Assembly (NCBI RefSeq): GCF_000281975.1
Contig: NZ_AKKE01000175.1
Location: 1-44,629 of the forward strand
Source: Novosphingobium sp. AP12
GTDB taxonomy: Bacteria; Pseudomonadota; Alphaproteobacteria; Sphingomonadales; Sphingomonadaceae
Reading direction: 5' to 3'
Length of the DNA: 44,629 nt
The notes below the pieces were generated by a model, which made no database searches, was not told the origin of the DNA, and saw only the letters and a program-made list of their open reading frames with translations. Made by a program: the position numbers and the translations under genes. Shown piece after piece: positions 8,007 through 18,182 of this stretch (position 1 is the stretch's first letter; each line of letters opens with the position of its first letter).

Positions 8007-9022
8007 GCGCGCTCCCGCGCCGGGTTCAGCGCCTGCATGATCTCGGCGATGATGCCGGTCGCGACTTCCCACGGCGACTTGCCGAGGCCCGGAACGCCGG
8101 GCGACAGATGCAGCCGCGAGAGCTCCTCGGGCGTCGCACCGACCGCTTCCAGTGCGGCGATACGCTCGGGCGCGCGCGACCTGGCGCCGATCATGCCGAC
8201 GTAGCCCGCATGGCCGCGCAGTGCGGCGAGGCAGCCGCCGAGGTCGTGGTGATCCTCATGCGTGGCGCCGAGATAGGCGGTCCAGCGGTCGACCTTGAGC
8301 CGAGCGAGCGCTTCGGAAGGTTCCTCGCGAAGATATTGCGACACCGGGAAGGGCGGCGGGGCGTGAGGACCGCCGGGACGCAGCAGGATCGTCTCGAACT
8401 GCGCCATTGATCCGAGGCTTGCGGCGGCGAGTGCGCCGGGATCGCCGCCCGAGACGATCAACCGGCGCGGTGGGTCGTAGCGGCGGGCGATGCGGAAGGG
8501 CTCGTCGGTCAGTGCCAGCAGCGGGCCGGTGTCTTCGGTGACGGCTTGCGTTTCGCCGTCACTGACCCAGGTGCAGGAGCGGCGCTCGGCGGCGTGGCGG
8601 AGCAGGGCGGCGACGGCGGGCGAATCGGGCGTGACACGCTCGAGCAGCACATGGAGCGCGCCGCCGCAGCGCAGGCGCAGGTCGATCCATGGGCTGCCCA
8701 TGCCGTAGTGCAGGCGCCGGGGCTGGCCGTCGGCGAGGACCTGGGCGGCGTGGTTGGCGACGTCGCCCTCGATGCAGTCGCCCGAAAAGTAGCCCGTCGC
8801 CGCGACGCTGCCGTGCTCGCTCGGCGTGAACAGCATCTGCGCGCCGGGGCCGCGCGGAGCACTGCCGGCGACCTTGTAGAGCGTCGCCAGCGCGGCGGGG
8901 CGCCCGGCGGCGACGGCTTCGCCCAGCGCTGGGCGGATATCGTCGACCCAGCCGAAGGCAGGCCAGTCGGCTCCCTCGATCTCGCCGGTGGGGGCCGCGA
9001 TTTGGTCGGCCAGAGTGGTCAT
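8003..9022 (-). CDS. XdhC/CoxI family molybdenum hydroxylase maturation protein
   Basis: A 339-residue protein from the ATG at 9022, whose first base is also the last base of the upstream TetR stop codon (TGATG). The N-terminal CoxI/XdhC domain covers about residues 30-130 (ATLYKVAGSAPRGPGAQMLF, then RCGGALHVLLE). A Rossmann-like domain follows, with the family signatures ATHEDHHDLGGCLAAL (253-268) and YVGMIGARSRAPERIAALEA (274-293), ending SPWEVATGIIAEI. XdhC proteins bind the molybdenum cofactor, promote its sulfuration and insert it into xanthine-dehydrogenase-type enzymes. Together with the mobA-like gene it forms a cofactor maturation pair; the structural subunits are not in the window. 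Confidence 0.88.
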   Translation of the reverse strand: MTTLADQIAAPTGEIEGADWPAFGWVDDIRPALGEAVAAGRPAALATLYKVAGSAPRGPGAQMLFTPSEHGSVAATGYFSGDCIEGDVANHAAQVLADGQPRRLHYGMGSPWIDLRLRCGGALHVLLERVTPDSPAVAALLRHAAERRSCTWVSDGETQAVTEDTGPLLALTDEPFRIARRYDPPRRLIVSGGDPGALAAASLGSMAQFETILLRPGGPHAPPPFPVSQYLREEPSEALARLKVDRWTAYLGATHEDHHDLGGCLAALRGHAGYVGMIGARSRAPERIAALEAVGATPEELSRLHLSPGVPGLGKSPWEVATGIIAEIMQALNPARERA

Positions 9023-9639
9023 CAAGCCTCTTCGGTGCGGCGCTCGACGGTGTCGCCGATGAGCGGGGCGATCACCAGCCGGTGCAGGATGTTGGCGACA
9101 TCCTCGGGCGACTGGATGGGGGCCGGGGTCTCGCCGTCCTGCGCCAGCCACCAGGCGAGGATGTCGAACGTGGAGCCGGTGCCGTGGATCACGCCGAGGT
9201 CGGAGGGCAGCCAGTTGTTCTGGGAGACCGCGCCGTCGACCAGTCCGCGCGCCTGGCGGATGAATTCGTCACGCACCAGCGCGGCGGCGCCGCCATTGAG
9301 AAGCGCAGACCACAGCATCGCGTGGTCCGAGACGTGGGCACAGAGGGCCAGCGTCGATTCGTAGCTGTTGCTTTCGTAGAGAATGGGGATCGTGCGGGCG
9401 AGCAGGTCCGCGATCTCGGCCGAGGCGACGTCGGCCAGCAGCGCTTCCTTGGTGGGATAGTGCCGGAAGAACGTGGCGTATCCGGTGCCCGCCCGCGCGG
9501 TGATCTCGCGGATGGTGAGCTGGTCGAAGGACTTTTCCTCGAGCAGCGCCAGCAGCGCGGCGGTCAGCGCATTGCGCGATCGCACTTGGCGCGCATCGGT
9601 CGGGGCATCGCGTTTGAGGCCGTTCAGGCTGGTTTCCAT
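9022..9639 (-). CDS. TetR/AcrR family transcriptional regulator, first gene of the xdhC-mobA-OYE operon
   Basis: A 205-residue regulator. The helix-turn-helix lies at about residues 41-60 (LTIREITARAGTGYATFFRH), followed by the conserved YPTKEALLADV. The C-terminal half is a helical ligand-binding domain of no recognised subtype. Its stop codon overlaps the xdhC start by one base, so the regulator is translated with the genes it probably controls; autoregulation is likely. A 21-base inverted repeat at 9663-9683, shortly before the start codon, is a candidate operator. No ligand can be predicted. Confidence 0.88.
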   Translation of the reverse strand: METSLNGLKRDAPTDARQVRSRNALTAALLALLEEKSFDQLTIREITARAGTGYATFFRHYPTKEALLADVASAEIADLLARTIPILYESNSYESTLALCAHVSDHAMLWSALLNGGAAALVRDEFIRQARGLVDGAVSQNNWLPSDLGVIHGTGSTFDILAWWLAQDGETPAPIQSPEDVANILHRLVIAPLIGDTVERRTEEA

Positions 9640-9662
9640 GATCCACGCTGTATCATTGAGGC

Positions 9663-9683
9663 GGGCCGGTGTCTAACCGGCCC
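9663..9683. promoter_or_regulatory. 21-bp inverted repeat upstream of the TetR-xdhC operon (operator or hairpin)
   Basis: GGGCCGGT (9663-9670) and ACCGGCCC (9676-9683) are perfect 8-base arms around GTCTA. It lies between the end of the L,D-transpeptidase-like gene (9722) and the TetR start (9639), both on the minus strand. Read on that strand it overlaps a possible -35 (TTAGAC) that is 16 bases from GATACA. It could be the TetR operator, or a transcription-stopping hairpin after the upstream gene, though no U-tract follows. Confidence 0.45.
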
Positions 9684-9721
9684 GAGGGAAAGGTTGGCAG
9701 TGCGAAAGATGGAGCGGTACT

Positions 9722-10429
9722 TTAGCTCTGGCCGATCCGGTCGGCGAACAGCAGGCGTCCGCCGGACAGATGCCAGAGGGCCTCGTTGAAATCGGAGTTG
9801 CTCATGGCGAAACAGCCTTCGCTGCGGCCGAGCTTGCCCCACTTCTCCACGATGGTTGGGTCGACGTACCAGGCCGGGTGCATGACGATCGCGCGGGGGA
9901 GCGCCATCGAATTGTCCTGGTCCAGTCCGACGAGGCGTATCGAAGTGCCGTACTTGCCCTTGTACCACTCGGCGGTGAGGTAGGCCCCGCGCGAGGTCGC
10001 CTCCGAGCCGGGGACGTTGGAGAAGCTCTGCAGCCAGCCGCTGTGGGCGGGGTCCGATCCGCGCCCGTGGGCGACGAGGAACGAGCGCACGGTGCCGTTC
10101 TCGAGATTGGCGAAGTGGAGGCGCGGCTGCGACGAGGGCTGCGCGAAGTCGACGATGCCGACCACGTCCGCCCGCCAGAGCTGCCCGCGCACGCGCTGCG
10201 ACTGGCGCGCTGCGACTTCGAGAACGCGGCGCTGGTAGGGGATGAGCCCGTCGGCCATGGCCGGAGTGGTGGAGATGCCGGCGGGGAAAGTGGCGGAGAG
10301 CGTGGAGGCGGCGGCGTCGCCGGTTTCCGCGGCGTCCTCCGCCGCGAAGGCGCGTGCCGGCAGGGCGAGGCCAAGCCCCGCTACCAAACTACCCTTAAGT
10401 ACTTTCCGTCGAGAATGCGCCCGATCCAT
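9722..10429 (-). CDS. Secreted murein L,D-transpeptidase catalytic domain protein (YkuD_2 type) with Tat-like signal
   Basis: A 235-residue protein if started at the ATG at 10429; in-frame starts at 10474 (ATG) and 10483 (GTG) are possible, and none has a clear ribosome binding site. From 10429 the N-terminus reads as a twin-arginine signal: HSRRKVLKG, a hydrophobic stretch, then ALPARAFAAE with a likely cleavage after AFA. The catalytic part resembles the L,D-transpeptidase-like family: a His in IVMHPAWYV (H184) and the Cys motif GRSEGCFAMS (C206) near the C-terminus. Such enzymes work on peptidoglycan peptides in the periplasm. It is separate in sequence and topology from the other L,D-transpeptidase at 37883. 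It stands alone between phaZ and the TetR operon. Confidence 0.8.
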   Translation of the reverse strand: MDRAHSRRKVLKGSLVAGLGLALPARAFAAEDAAETGDAAASTLSATFPAGISTTPAMADGLIPYQRRVLEVAARQSQRVRGQLWRADVVGIVDFAQPSSQPRLHFANLENGTVRSFLVAHGRGSDPAHSGWLQSFSNVPGSEATSRGAYLTAEWYKGKYGTSIRLVGLDQDNSMALPRAIVMHPAWYVDPTIVEKWGKLGRSEGCFAMSNSDFNEALWHLSGGRLLFADRIGQS

Positions 10430-10522
10430 AGTTGCACTTATAACACAATCGATCGCGTCGATCCACCGTTTCATCGTCAGCACCGGCGCAAGGATGGAGC
10501 GGTTCGGCGCATTGCCGGGCAG

Positions 10523-10545
10523 CGCCCCCGGCTAGGCCGGGGGCG
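10523..10545 (-). terminator. Strong GC hairpin after phaZ
   Basis: CGCCCCCGGC (10523-10532) and GCCGGGGGCG (10536-10545) form a perfect 10-base stem with a three-base loop, starting nine bases downstream of the phaZ stop. There is no following U-tract, so it may be a weak or Rho-assisted terminator, or an RNA 3'-end stabiliser. Confidence 0.5.
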
Positions 10546-10553
10546 ATCCGGGT

Positions 10554-11798
10554 TCAGGCGACCACCTTCAGCGGCTTGCGGCTGTGCTGGGCCATCCAAT
10601 CTTCCAGCACCGGGGCGATTCGGGTGCGCCACTTGCTGCCGTTGAAGATGCCGTAGTGGCCCACTTCCTCGGCGAGGTAGTACTTCTTACGGCTGTCGGG
10701 CAGGTGGCTGGCGAGGTGCAGCGCGGCGCGGGTCTGGCCGATGCCCGAGATGTCGTCGCGCTCGCCCTCGATCGCCAGCAACGCCGTGTCGCGGATGCCC
10801 GATAGGTCGATGACCTCGCCCCGGTGGACGAACTCACCCTTGGGCAGCGAGTGGTTCTGGAACACGTGCTCGATGGTCTGGAGATAGAATTCGGCGGTCA
10901 TGTCGCAGACGGAGCGGTACTCGTCGTAGAACGCCTTGGTCGAGTCCGCGCTGTCGCCGTCGCCCGCGACGAGGTGCTTGAACATGGCGTAATGGCTCAT
11001 CATGTGCGCCTTGAGATTCATCGCCATGAAGCCGGAGAGCTGCAGGAAGCCCGGATAGACCTTGCGGCCCGCGCCGGGATAAGTGTGCGGCACCGTGGCG
11101 ATCACGTTACCCGCAAACCATGAAAGCGGCTGCTGCGTCGCGACGTCGTTGACGCTGGTGGGCGCCTCGCGCGTGTCGATCGGGCCGCCCATCATGGTCA
11201 GCGTCGCGGGGCGGCAGGGGTGCTCTTTGGCACCCATGATCGCGGTCGCGGCATAGGCGGGGACAGAAGGCTGGCACACCGCAAGAACGTGCGTGCCCGG
11301 GCCGATGTGCTCGAGGAAGCCGACTAGGTAGTCGATATAGTCGTCGAGGTCGAAGCTGCCCTCGCTCGCCGGGACCAGCTTGGCATCGGCCCAGTCGGTG
11401 ATGAAGACCTCGCTGCTCTCGACCATGCGGGCGACGGTACCGCGCAGCAGTGTCGCGTAGTGGCCGCTCATCGGCGCCACGATCAGCAGCTTGGGAGCGC
11501 CCTTGGGCAGGCCCGGATGCGCGAAGCGCAGCAGGTTGCCGAAGGGGCGGTGAAGCACGATCGATTCGGTGACCGGGTGGATCTTGCCGCCGACCGTCAC
11601 TGCCTCGATGTCGAACGAAGGCTTGCCGCGCGGCGAGGCTGCGTGCGCGAACACGTCAAGCGCCGAGGCCATGATCGGGCCAAGGCCGAAATAACCCATG
11701 GGAAGCTTGGGGTTGCTGAGCAGTTCCGAGCCGACCGACGCCCAGGCGGCGGCGCCGCTGAGCATGGTGCGCTGCAGTTCGTAGGCGTTGTAAAGCAA
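10554..11798 (-). CDS. phaZ: Intracellular polyhydroxyalkanoate (PHB) depolymerase
   Basis: A 414-residue protein of the intracellular PHB depolymerase family. It begins MLYNAYELQRTM, as family members do, from a TTG codon supported by AGGAGA seven bases upstream, which decides the start. The alpha/beta hydrolase nucleophile is a cysteine, C175 in VLAVCQPSVPA, replacing the serine of the lipase box; this is the known hallmark of the intracellular depolymerases. The catalytic His lies in EEVGHYGIFNG near the C-terminus, and a C-terminal PHB_depo domain fills the second half. It degrades native storage PHB granules in the cytoplasm. It is divergent from the ABC exporter gene at 11980; no phaC, phaB or phasin gene lies nearby. 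Confidence 0.93.
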   Translation of the reverse strand: MLYNAYELQRTMLSGAAAWASVGSELLSNPKLPMGYFGLGPIMASALDVFAHAASPRGKPSFDIEAVTVGGKIHPVTESIVLHRPFGNLLRFAHPGLPKGAPKLLIVAPMSGHYATLLRGTVARMVESSEVFITDWADAKLVPASEGSFDLDDYIDYLVGFLEHIGPGTHVLAVCQPSVPAYAATAIMGAKEHPCRPATLTMMGGPIDTREAPTSVNDVATQQPLSWFAGNVIATVPHTYPGAGRKVYPGFLQLSGFMAMNLKAHMMSHYAMFKHLVAGDGDSADSTKAFYDEYRSVCDMTAEFYLQTIEHVFQNHSLPKGEFVHRGEVIDLSGIRDTALLAIEGERDDISGIGQTRAALHLASHLPDSRKKYYLAEEVGHYGIFNGSKWRTRIAPVLEDWMAQHSRKPLKVVA

Positions 11799-11979
11799 GT
11801 CGAGTCTCCTGGCCGACGCTGGCCTTGATCGGGTTCTTAGCCCATGATCTGGGCATTAGGAGTTAATGGTGCAACGCGGAAATTACGAAATCCGCTAGGT
11901 GTTTTTCGCGGCCAGGAACCGGTTCGTCTCGAATCACCGGCTCTTTTCCTCGGCCTCGTGAGGCTGTAAGGGCGCGCGG

Positions 11980-13806
<1,827 letters not shown>

Positions 13807-13953
13807 GGGACTTTGCGCCGACGCACCGGCGCCGGCCATCCCGCCCATTTTCGGCTGGCATTGCGCGATGTTGCAATTATGTTGCGCGCCATCCGGGGGC
13901 ATTCGATCCCCGCTGAAATTCCTGTCGCACACTCTTTTTTAAAAGGTCAGGAC

Positions 13954-16098
13954 ATGCCCCGCTTCTCCGGCAAGGCGCTCGCATCGCGCGCCGCTGTTTC
14001 CCTTCTCGCCCTGAGTCTCGCCGCGCCCGCCCTCGCGCAGGAGGCCGCCCCGGCCGCGCCCTCGCTCGCGCCTTCGGCCGACTGGGGCAAGTTCGGCGTC
14101 CAGACCCAGTGGATCGATCCTTCGGTCAAGCCGGGCGACGACTTCGACGCCTACGTCAACGGGACTTGGAACAAGACCGTCGAACTCCCCGCCGACCGTA
14201 CCCGCTGGGGCTCGTTCCTCGAACTGAACGACCTGTCGGAAACGCGCGTCCACGCGATCATGGATGGCCTCGTCGCCTCCAATCCCGCGCCCGGCACCGA
14301 CGGCGCGCGCATCGCCGCCGCGTACAAGGCGTTCATGGACACCGATGCGATCAACGCGGCCGGCCTCGCCCCCGCACGCCCGTACCTCGACAAGATCTAC
14401 GCTGCGAAGACCCCGGCGGACCTCGCCCGCCTGTTCGGGCAGCCCGGCTTCGCCTCGCCGATCGGCCTCTATGTAGATGCCGACGAGAAGAAGAGCGACA
14501 CTTACGCGCTCAATGCCAGCATCACCGGTCTGGGCCTGCCCGACCGCGACTACTATCTGAAGACCGACGAGCGTTCGCGGGACATCCGCGAGAAGTACAA
14601 GGCCTACCTCGCCTTCGTGCTCGGCAAGGCGGGCTACGAGGACCCGCAGCAGGCTGCGCGCGCCGTGCTCTCGCTGGAAACCTGGGTCGCGCAGTCAGAC
14701 TGGGACCGCGCCGGCGCGCGCAACCGCGACCTGACCTACAACAGGCTGACCGTCGCCGAGTTCGAGGCAATGGGCTCGCCCGGCGTGGTGCGGGCCTTCA
14801 TCGACTCGGTCGGCGCCAGCAAGGCCAGCTATGTGCTGGTCGGCGAGATGCCGCCCTCGGAAGAAGAACTGAAGACTGCCCGCATCGACGCCGCCAAGGC
14901 GCAGACGCTGTTCGGCCCCGGCATGCCCGAAGTCGTCAAGCTGATCGACACCGTGCCCGTCGCCACCTGGCAGGCGTGGATGGCCGCGCACTTCCTCAAG
15001 GACAACGCCGCCGTCCTGCCCTCCGACATCGACCAGGCGACCTTCGCGTTCTACGGCCAGGCCCTTAGCGGCCAGCCGGAGCAGCGCGCCCGCTGGAAGC
15101 GCGGCATCGCCGCAGTCGAGGGCATGGCCGGTGAACTTGTCGGCAAGATCTACGCCGCCAAGTACTTCCCGCCCGAGCAGAAGGCGGCGATGACCGACCT
15201 CGTCGCCAACTTGCGCAAGGCGATGGCGTCCAACCTCAAGGAACTCGCCTGGATGAGCCCGGCGACCCGCGCCGAGGCCGAGGCCAAGCTCGATGCCTTC
15301 ACGCCCAAGATCGGCGCGCCCGACACCTTCAAGACCTACGACGGGCTGACGTTCTCGGCGACGGCGCCGCTCGGCAACGTCATCGCCGCCGGGGCCTGGC
15401 AGTCGGCCTTCGACATGAACCGCATCGGCCAGCCGGTGGACCGCGCCGAGTGGGGTATGCTGCCCGAGACGGTCAACGCCTACTACAACCCGACCTTCAA
15501 TGAGATCGTCTTCCCCGCCGCGATCCTGCAGCCGCCGTTCTTCAACCTCTCGGCCGACCCTGCGGTCAACTACGGCGGCATCGGCGCGGTGATCGGCCAC
15601 GAGATGGGCCACGGCTTCGACGACCAGGGTGCCAAGTCCGATGGCACCGGCAACCTGCGCGACTGGTGGACGCCCGCCGACAAGGCCGCGTTCGAGAAGA
15701 TGCAGGACACGCTCGCCGCGCAGTACGACGCGCTCTGTCCATTCGACGCGGGCAAGACCTGCGTCAACGGCCGCCTCACCATGGGCGAGAACATCGGCGA
15801 CCTCGGCGGCCTCAGCCTCGCCTACCGCGCCTACAAGCTCTCGCTGAACGGCAAGGAAGCCCCGGTGATCGACGGCTTCACCGGCGACCAGCGCTTCTTC
15901 ATGGGCTGGGCGCAGGTCTGGCGCTCGAAGGTCCGCGAGGCGCAGGCGCGCCAGTACCTCATTACCGACCCGCACTCGCCGCCGCAGTACCGTGTCAACG
16001 GCATCGTCCGGAACTTCGACGAGTGGTACAAGGCGTTCGGCGTCAAGCCGGGCGAGAAACTGTACCTCGCGCCGAAGGACCGTCTGCGGATCTGGTGA
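13954..16098 (+). CDS. M13 (neprilysin/PepO) family zinc metallopeptidase, secreted
   Basis: A 714-residue protein from the ATG at 13954, with AAAAGG eight bases upstream. A Sec signal peptide covers residues 1-28 (ALSLAAPALAQ, cleavage after ALA). The zinc motif HEMGH is at 549-553 and the third ligand E612 is in the ENIGDLGG motif; NAYYNPTFNEIVFPAAILQP, typical of M13, precedes the active site. The N-terminal part has the usual ASVKPGDDF-YVNGTW pattern of PepO-like enzymes (here SVKPGDDFDAYVNGTW). It probably cleaves peptides in the periplasm or outside the cell. It stands alone on the plus strand and is followed by a hairpin at 16108. Confidence 0.93.
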   Translation: MPRFSGKALASRAAVSLLALSLAAPALAQEAAPAAPSLAPSADWGKFGVQTQWIDPSVKPGDDFDAYVNGTWNKTVELPADRTRWGSFLELNDLSETRVHAIMDGLVASNPAPGTDGARIAAAYKAFMDTDAINAAGLAPARPYLDKIYAAKTPADLARLFGQPGFASPIGLYVDADEKKSDTYALNASITGLGLPDRDYYLKTDERSRDIREKYKAYLAFVLGKAGYEDPQQAARAVLSLETWVAQSDWDRAGARNRDLTYNRLTVAEFEAMGSPGVVRAFIDSVGASKASYVLVGEMPPSEEELKTARIDAAKAQTLFGPGMPEVVKLIDTVPVATWQAWMAAHFLKDNAAVLPSDIDQATFAFYGQALSGQPEQRARWKRGIAAVEGMAGELVGKIYAAKYFPPEQKAAMTDLVANLRKAMASNLKELAWMSPATRAEAEAKLDAFTPKIGAPDTFKTYDGLTFSATAPLGNVIAAGAWQSAFDMNRIGQPVDRAEWGMLPETVNAYYNPTFNEIVFPAAILQPPFFNLSADPAVNYGGIGAVIGHEMGHGFDDQGAKSDGTGNLRDWWTPADKAAFEKMQDTLAAQYDALCPFDAGKTCVNGRLTMGENIGDLGGLSLAYRAYKLSLNGKEAPVIDGFTGDQRFFMGWAQVWRSKVREAQARQYLITDPHSPPQYRVNGIVRNFDEWYKAFGVKPGEKLYLAPKDRLRIW

Positions 16099-16107
16099 TC
16101 TCTTCAT

Positions 16108-16132
16108 CCCCCTCTTCGGAACGAGGAGGGGG
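16108..16132 (+). terminator. Hairpin after the M13 peptidase gene
   Basis: CCCCCTCTTCG and CGAGGAGGGGG form an 11-base stem (one G-U pair) around GAA, nine bases after the stop codon. The stem is strong but no U-tract follows. It may end the peptidase transcript or separate it from uppP. Confidence 0.5.
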
Positions 16133-16208
16133 AGTTGACGGCCAAATTCCCGCGTTGCGCCATCCACTGGCTTGACTTGGCCGCGCCATCCGGCATGACC
16201 TCGTGCCG

Positions 16209-17021
16209 ATGGACCTGACCTTCACCGCGATCCTCCTCGGCATTGTCGAGGGCCTCACCGAGTTCCTGCCGGTCTCGTCGACCGGGCACCTCATCCTCGC
16301 AACACGGCTGTTCGGCTACGATTCGAGCCAGTGGGCGACGTTCAACATCGTCATCCAGCTCGGCGCGATCTTGGCCGTGATCGTGCAGTTCTGGCGCACG
16401 TTCTGGGCCGTGGGCATGGGGCTGCTCAAGCTCAACCCGACCTCGATCCGCTTCGTGCGCAACGTGCTGCTGGCCTTCATCCCTTCGGCGATCCTGGGCC
16501 TGCTGCTCAACAACTGGATCGAAGGGCTGCTGGGCGAGCCCTCGGTGGTCGCCTGGGCGCTGATCGTCGGCGGCATCGCCATCCTCGGCATCGAGAAGAT
16601 CAGCAAGCCCGGCCCGCTGACCGGCGTCGCCGAACTGCCCGCGAAGCAGTGCGTGGGCGTCGGACTGGCGCAGTGCCTGGCGATGGTGCCGGGCGTCAGC
16701 CGCTCGGGCGCGACAATCATGGGAGCGCTGGCGATGGGCATCGAACGGCGCACGGCAGCCGAATTCAGCTTCTTCCTCGCCGTCCCCACGATGGTCGGAG
16801 CGACCACCCTCGAACTCATCAAGCACGGCAGCGAACTGTCGGGCGGCACCGGGCCGGTTGGCTGGAACGAGATCGCGATCGGCTTCTTCGTGTCCTTCGT
16901 GGTGGCGTTGGTGGTGATCAAGGCGTTCATGGCCTTCGTCAGCAAGTCTGGCTTCGCGCCCTTCGCGTGGTACCGCATCGTCGCCGGCATCGTCGCTCTC
17001 GTTCTTTTGGCAAGGGTCTGA
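16209..17021 (+). CDS. uppP: Undecaprenyl-diphosphate phosphatase (BacA family)
   Basis: A 270-residue polytopic membrane protein. It carries both family motifs: EGLTEFLPVSSTGHL near the N-terminus and PGVSRSGATIMGAL in the middle. It dephosphorylates undecaprenyl pyrophosphate to recycle the lipid carrier for peptidoglycan and other envelope polymers. An in-frame GTG at 16203 would add two residues; neither start has a clear ribosome binding site. It ends three bases before the ppk2 gene, so the two are almost certainly co-transcribed. Confidence 0.95.
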   Translation: MDLTFTAILLGIVEGLTEFLPVSSTGHLILATRLFGYDSSQWATFNIVIQLGAILAVIVQFWRTFWAVGMGLLKLNPTSIRFVRNVLLAFIPSAILGLLLNNWIEGLLGEPSVVAWALIVGGIAILGIEKISKPGPLTGVAELPAKQCVGVGLAQCLAMVPGVSRSGATIMGALAMGIERRTAAEFSFFLAVPTMVGATTLELIKHGSELSGGTGPVGWNEIAIGFFVSFVVALVVIKAFMAFVSKSGFAPFAWYRIVAGIVALVLLARV

Positions 17022-17024
17022 GCG

Positions 17025-17819
17025 ATGGGCAGCGGTCACCACGACAAGCTTGGCCGCAAGGACTACGAGAAGCTGCTCGAGCCGATGGAGGAGGAACTCG
17101 TCGGCATGGCGCGCTGGGCTCAGAAGACCGGCGCGCGGATCGTCGTCCTGTTCGAGGGGCGCGACACCGCTGGCAAGGGCGGTGCGATCAAGGCGCTGTC
17201 GAGCGAACTCAACCCCCGCCAGTGCCGCACGGTGGCGCTTGCCGCCCCGAGCGAGCGCGAGCAGGGGCAGTGGTATTTCCAGCGCTACGTCCCGCATCTA
17301 CCCGCCAAGGGCGAGATCGTCCTGTTCGACCGCTCGTGGTACAACCGCGCCGGAGTGGAGAAGGTGATGGGCTATGCCAGCGAAGCGCAGGTGGATGCAT
17401 TCCTGCGCCACGCCCCCATCTTCGAGCATGCGCTCGTCGAGGACGGCGTCCTGCTGTTCAAGTACTGGCTCTCCTGCGACCAGGAGAAGCAGGAGGAGCG
17501 GCTGGCTGAACGCGCCGAGGACCCGCTCAAGCGCTGGAAGCTCTCGCCCATCGACATCGCCGCGCGCGGCAAGTACGCCGACTATACCAAGGCCCGCGAG
17601 GCGATGTTGGCGGCAACGCATACGACCCATGCGCCCTGGACGCTGGTGGACTTCAACGACCAGCGCCGGGGCCGACTCACTCTGATTCGCGACTTCCTTG
17701 ACCGGTTGCCCGACACCGCCTGCGACGCGCCCGAACTCGACCTGCCGCCGCTCGGAGGAAAGCTTCGCCGCGAGAAATTCGGCGTTCTCAAGCCCATCGA
17801 GCCGTTTTTCGAGACCTGA
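17025..17819 (+). CDS. ppk2: Polyphosphate kinase 2 family protein
   Basis: A 264-residue PPK2. The Walker A motif GRDTAGKGG (45-53) is followed by IKALSSELNPRQCRTVAL, and the Walker B region IVLFDRSWYNRAGVE holds D102. The lid segment RAEDPLKRWKLSP and the terminal EFF-like LKPIEPFF also fit the family. PPK2 enzymes use polyphosphate to phosphorylate nucleoside mono- or diphosphates, or run in reverse; which nucleotide is used cannot be told here. It follows uppP by three bases, so one transcript makes a pyrophosphate-releasing envelope enzyme and a polyphosphate enzyme. Confidence 0.93.
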   Translation: MGSGHHDKLGRKDYEKLLEPMEEELVGMARWAQKTGARIVVLFEGRDTAGKGGAIKALSSELNPRQCRTVALAAPSEREQGQWYFQRYVPHLPAKGEIVLFDRSWYNRAGVEKVMGYASEAQVDAFLRHAPIFEHALVEDGVLLFKYWLSCDQEKQEERLAERAEDPLKRWKLSPIDIAARGKYADYTKAREAMLAATHTTHAPWTLVDFNDQRRGRLTLIRDFLDRLPDTACDAPELDLPPLGGKLRREKFGVLKPIEPFFET

Positions 17820-17972
17820 CGGGCCGCCGAATCGATGGCTCGCGCTTGACTTTGCGGGCTCGATCCAGCAAGGGGCGCACCTTACGGGGCGGCGCGTTGG
17901 TGTCGCCCTTGTGGTATTGTCGTAACGCCGGCCTGCCAGGGCGGCTGAAACTTAGAGAGTACAGGAACCGCC

Positions 17973-18140
17973 ATGGCGAAGCCCGCAACCGTCAAGATCC
18001 GTCTGGTCTCGACCGCCGACACCGGATTTTTCTACGTCACGAAGAAGAACCCGCGGAACACCACCGAGAAGATGAGCTTCTCCAAGTACGATCCCGTCGT
18101 GCGCAAGCACGTCGAGTTTAAGGAAGCCAAGATCAAGTAA
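17973..18140 (+). CDS. rpmG: 50S ribosomal protein L33
   Basis: A 55-codon frame from the ATG at 17973 codes a protein beginning MAKPATVKIRLVSTADTGFF and ending HVEFKEAKIK, the full normal length of bacterial L33. It contains the conserved Y-V-T-K-K-N-P-R segment and KMSFSKYDPVVRKHV. It lacks the CxxC pairs of the zinc-binding form, so it is the cysteine-free type. It is a structural protein of the large ribosomal subunit near the E site. It stands 42 bases before lolA on the same strand. An AGGA sequence (AC-AGGA-ACCGCC) precedes the ATG at a good distance. Confidence 0.96.
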   Translation: MAKPATVKIRLVSTADTGFFYVTKKNPRNTTEKMSFSKYDPVVRKHVEFKEAKIK

Positions 18141-18182
18141 GGTTCACGGTCGGTTCAAGGCTGTGAACCCAATGGGGATGCC

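Noticed and set aside
13850..13885. Possible sigma-54 promoter (TGGCAT...TTGCA) before the M13 gene
   Set aside because: The distance between GG and GC is about 14 bases instead of the required 10.
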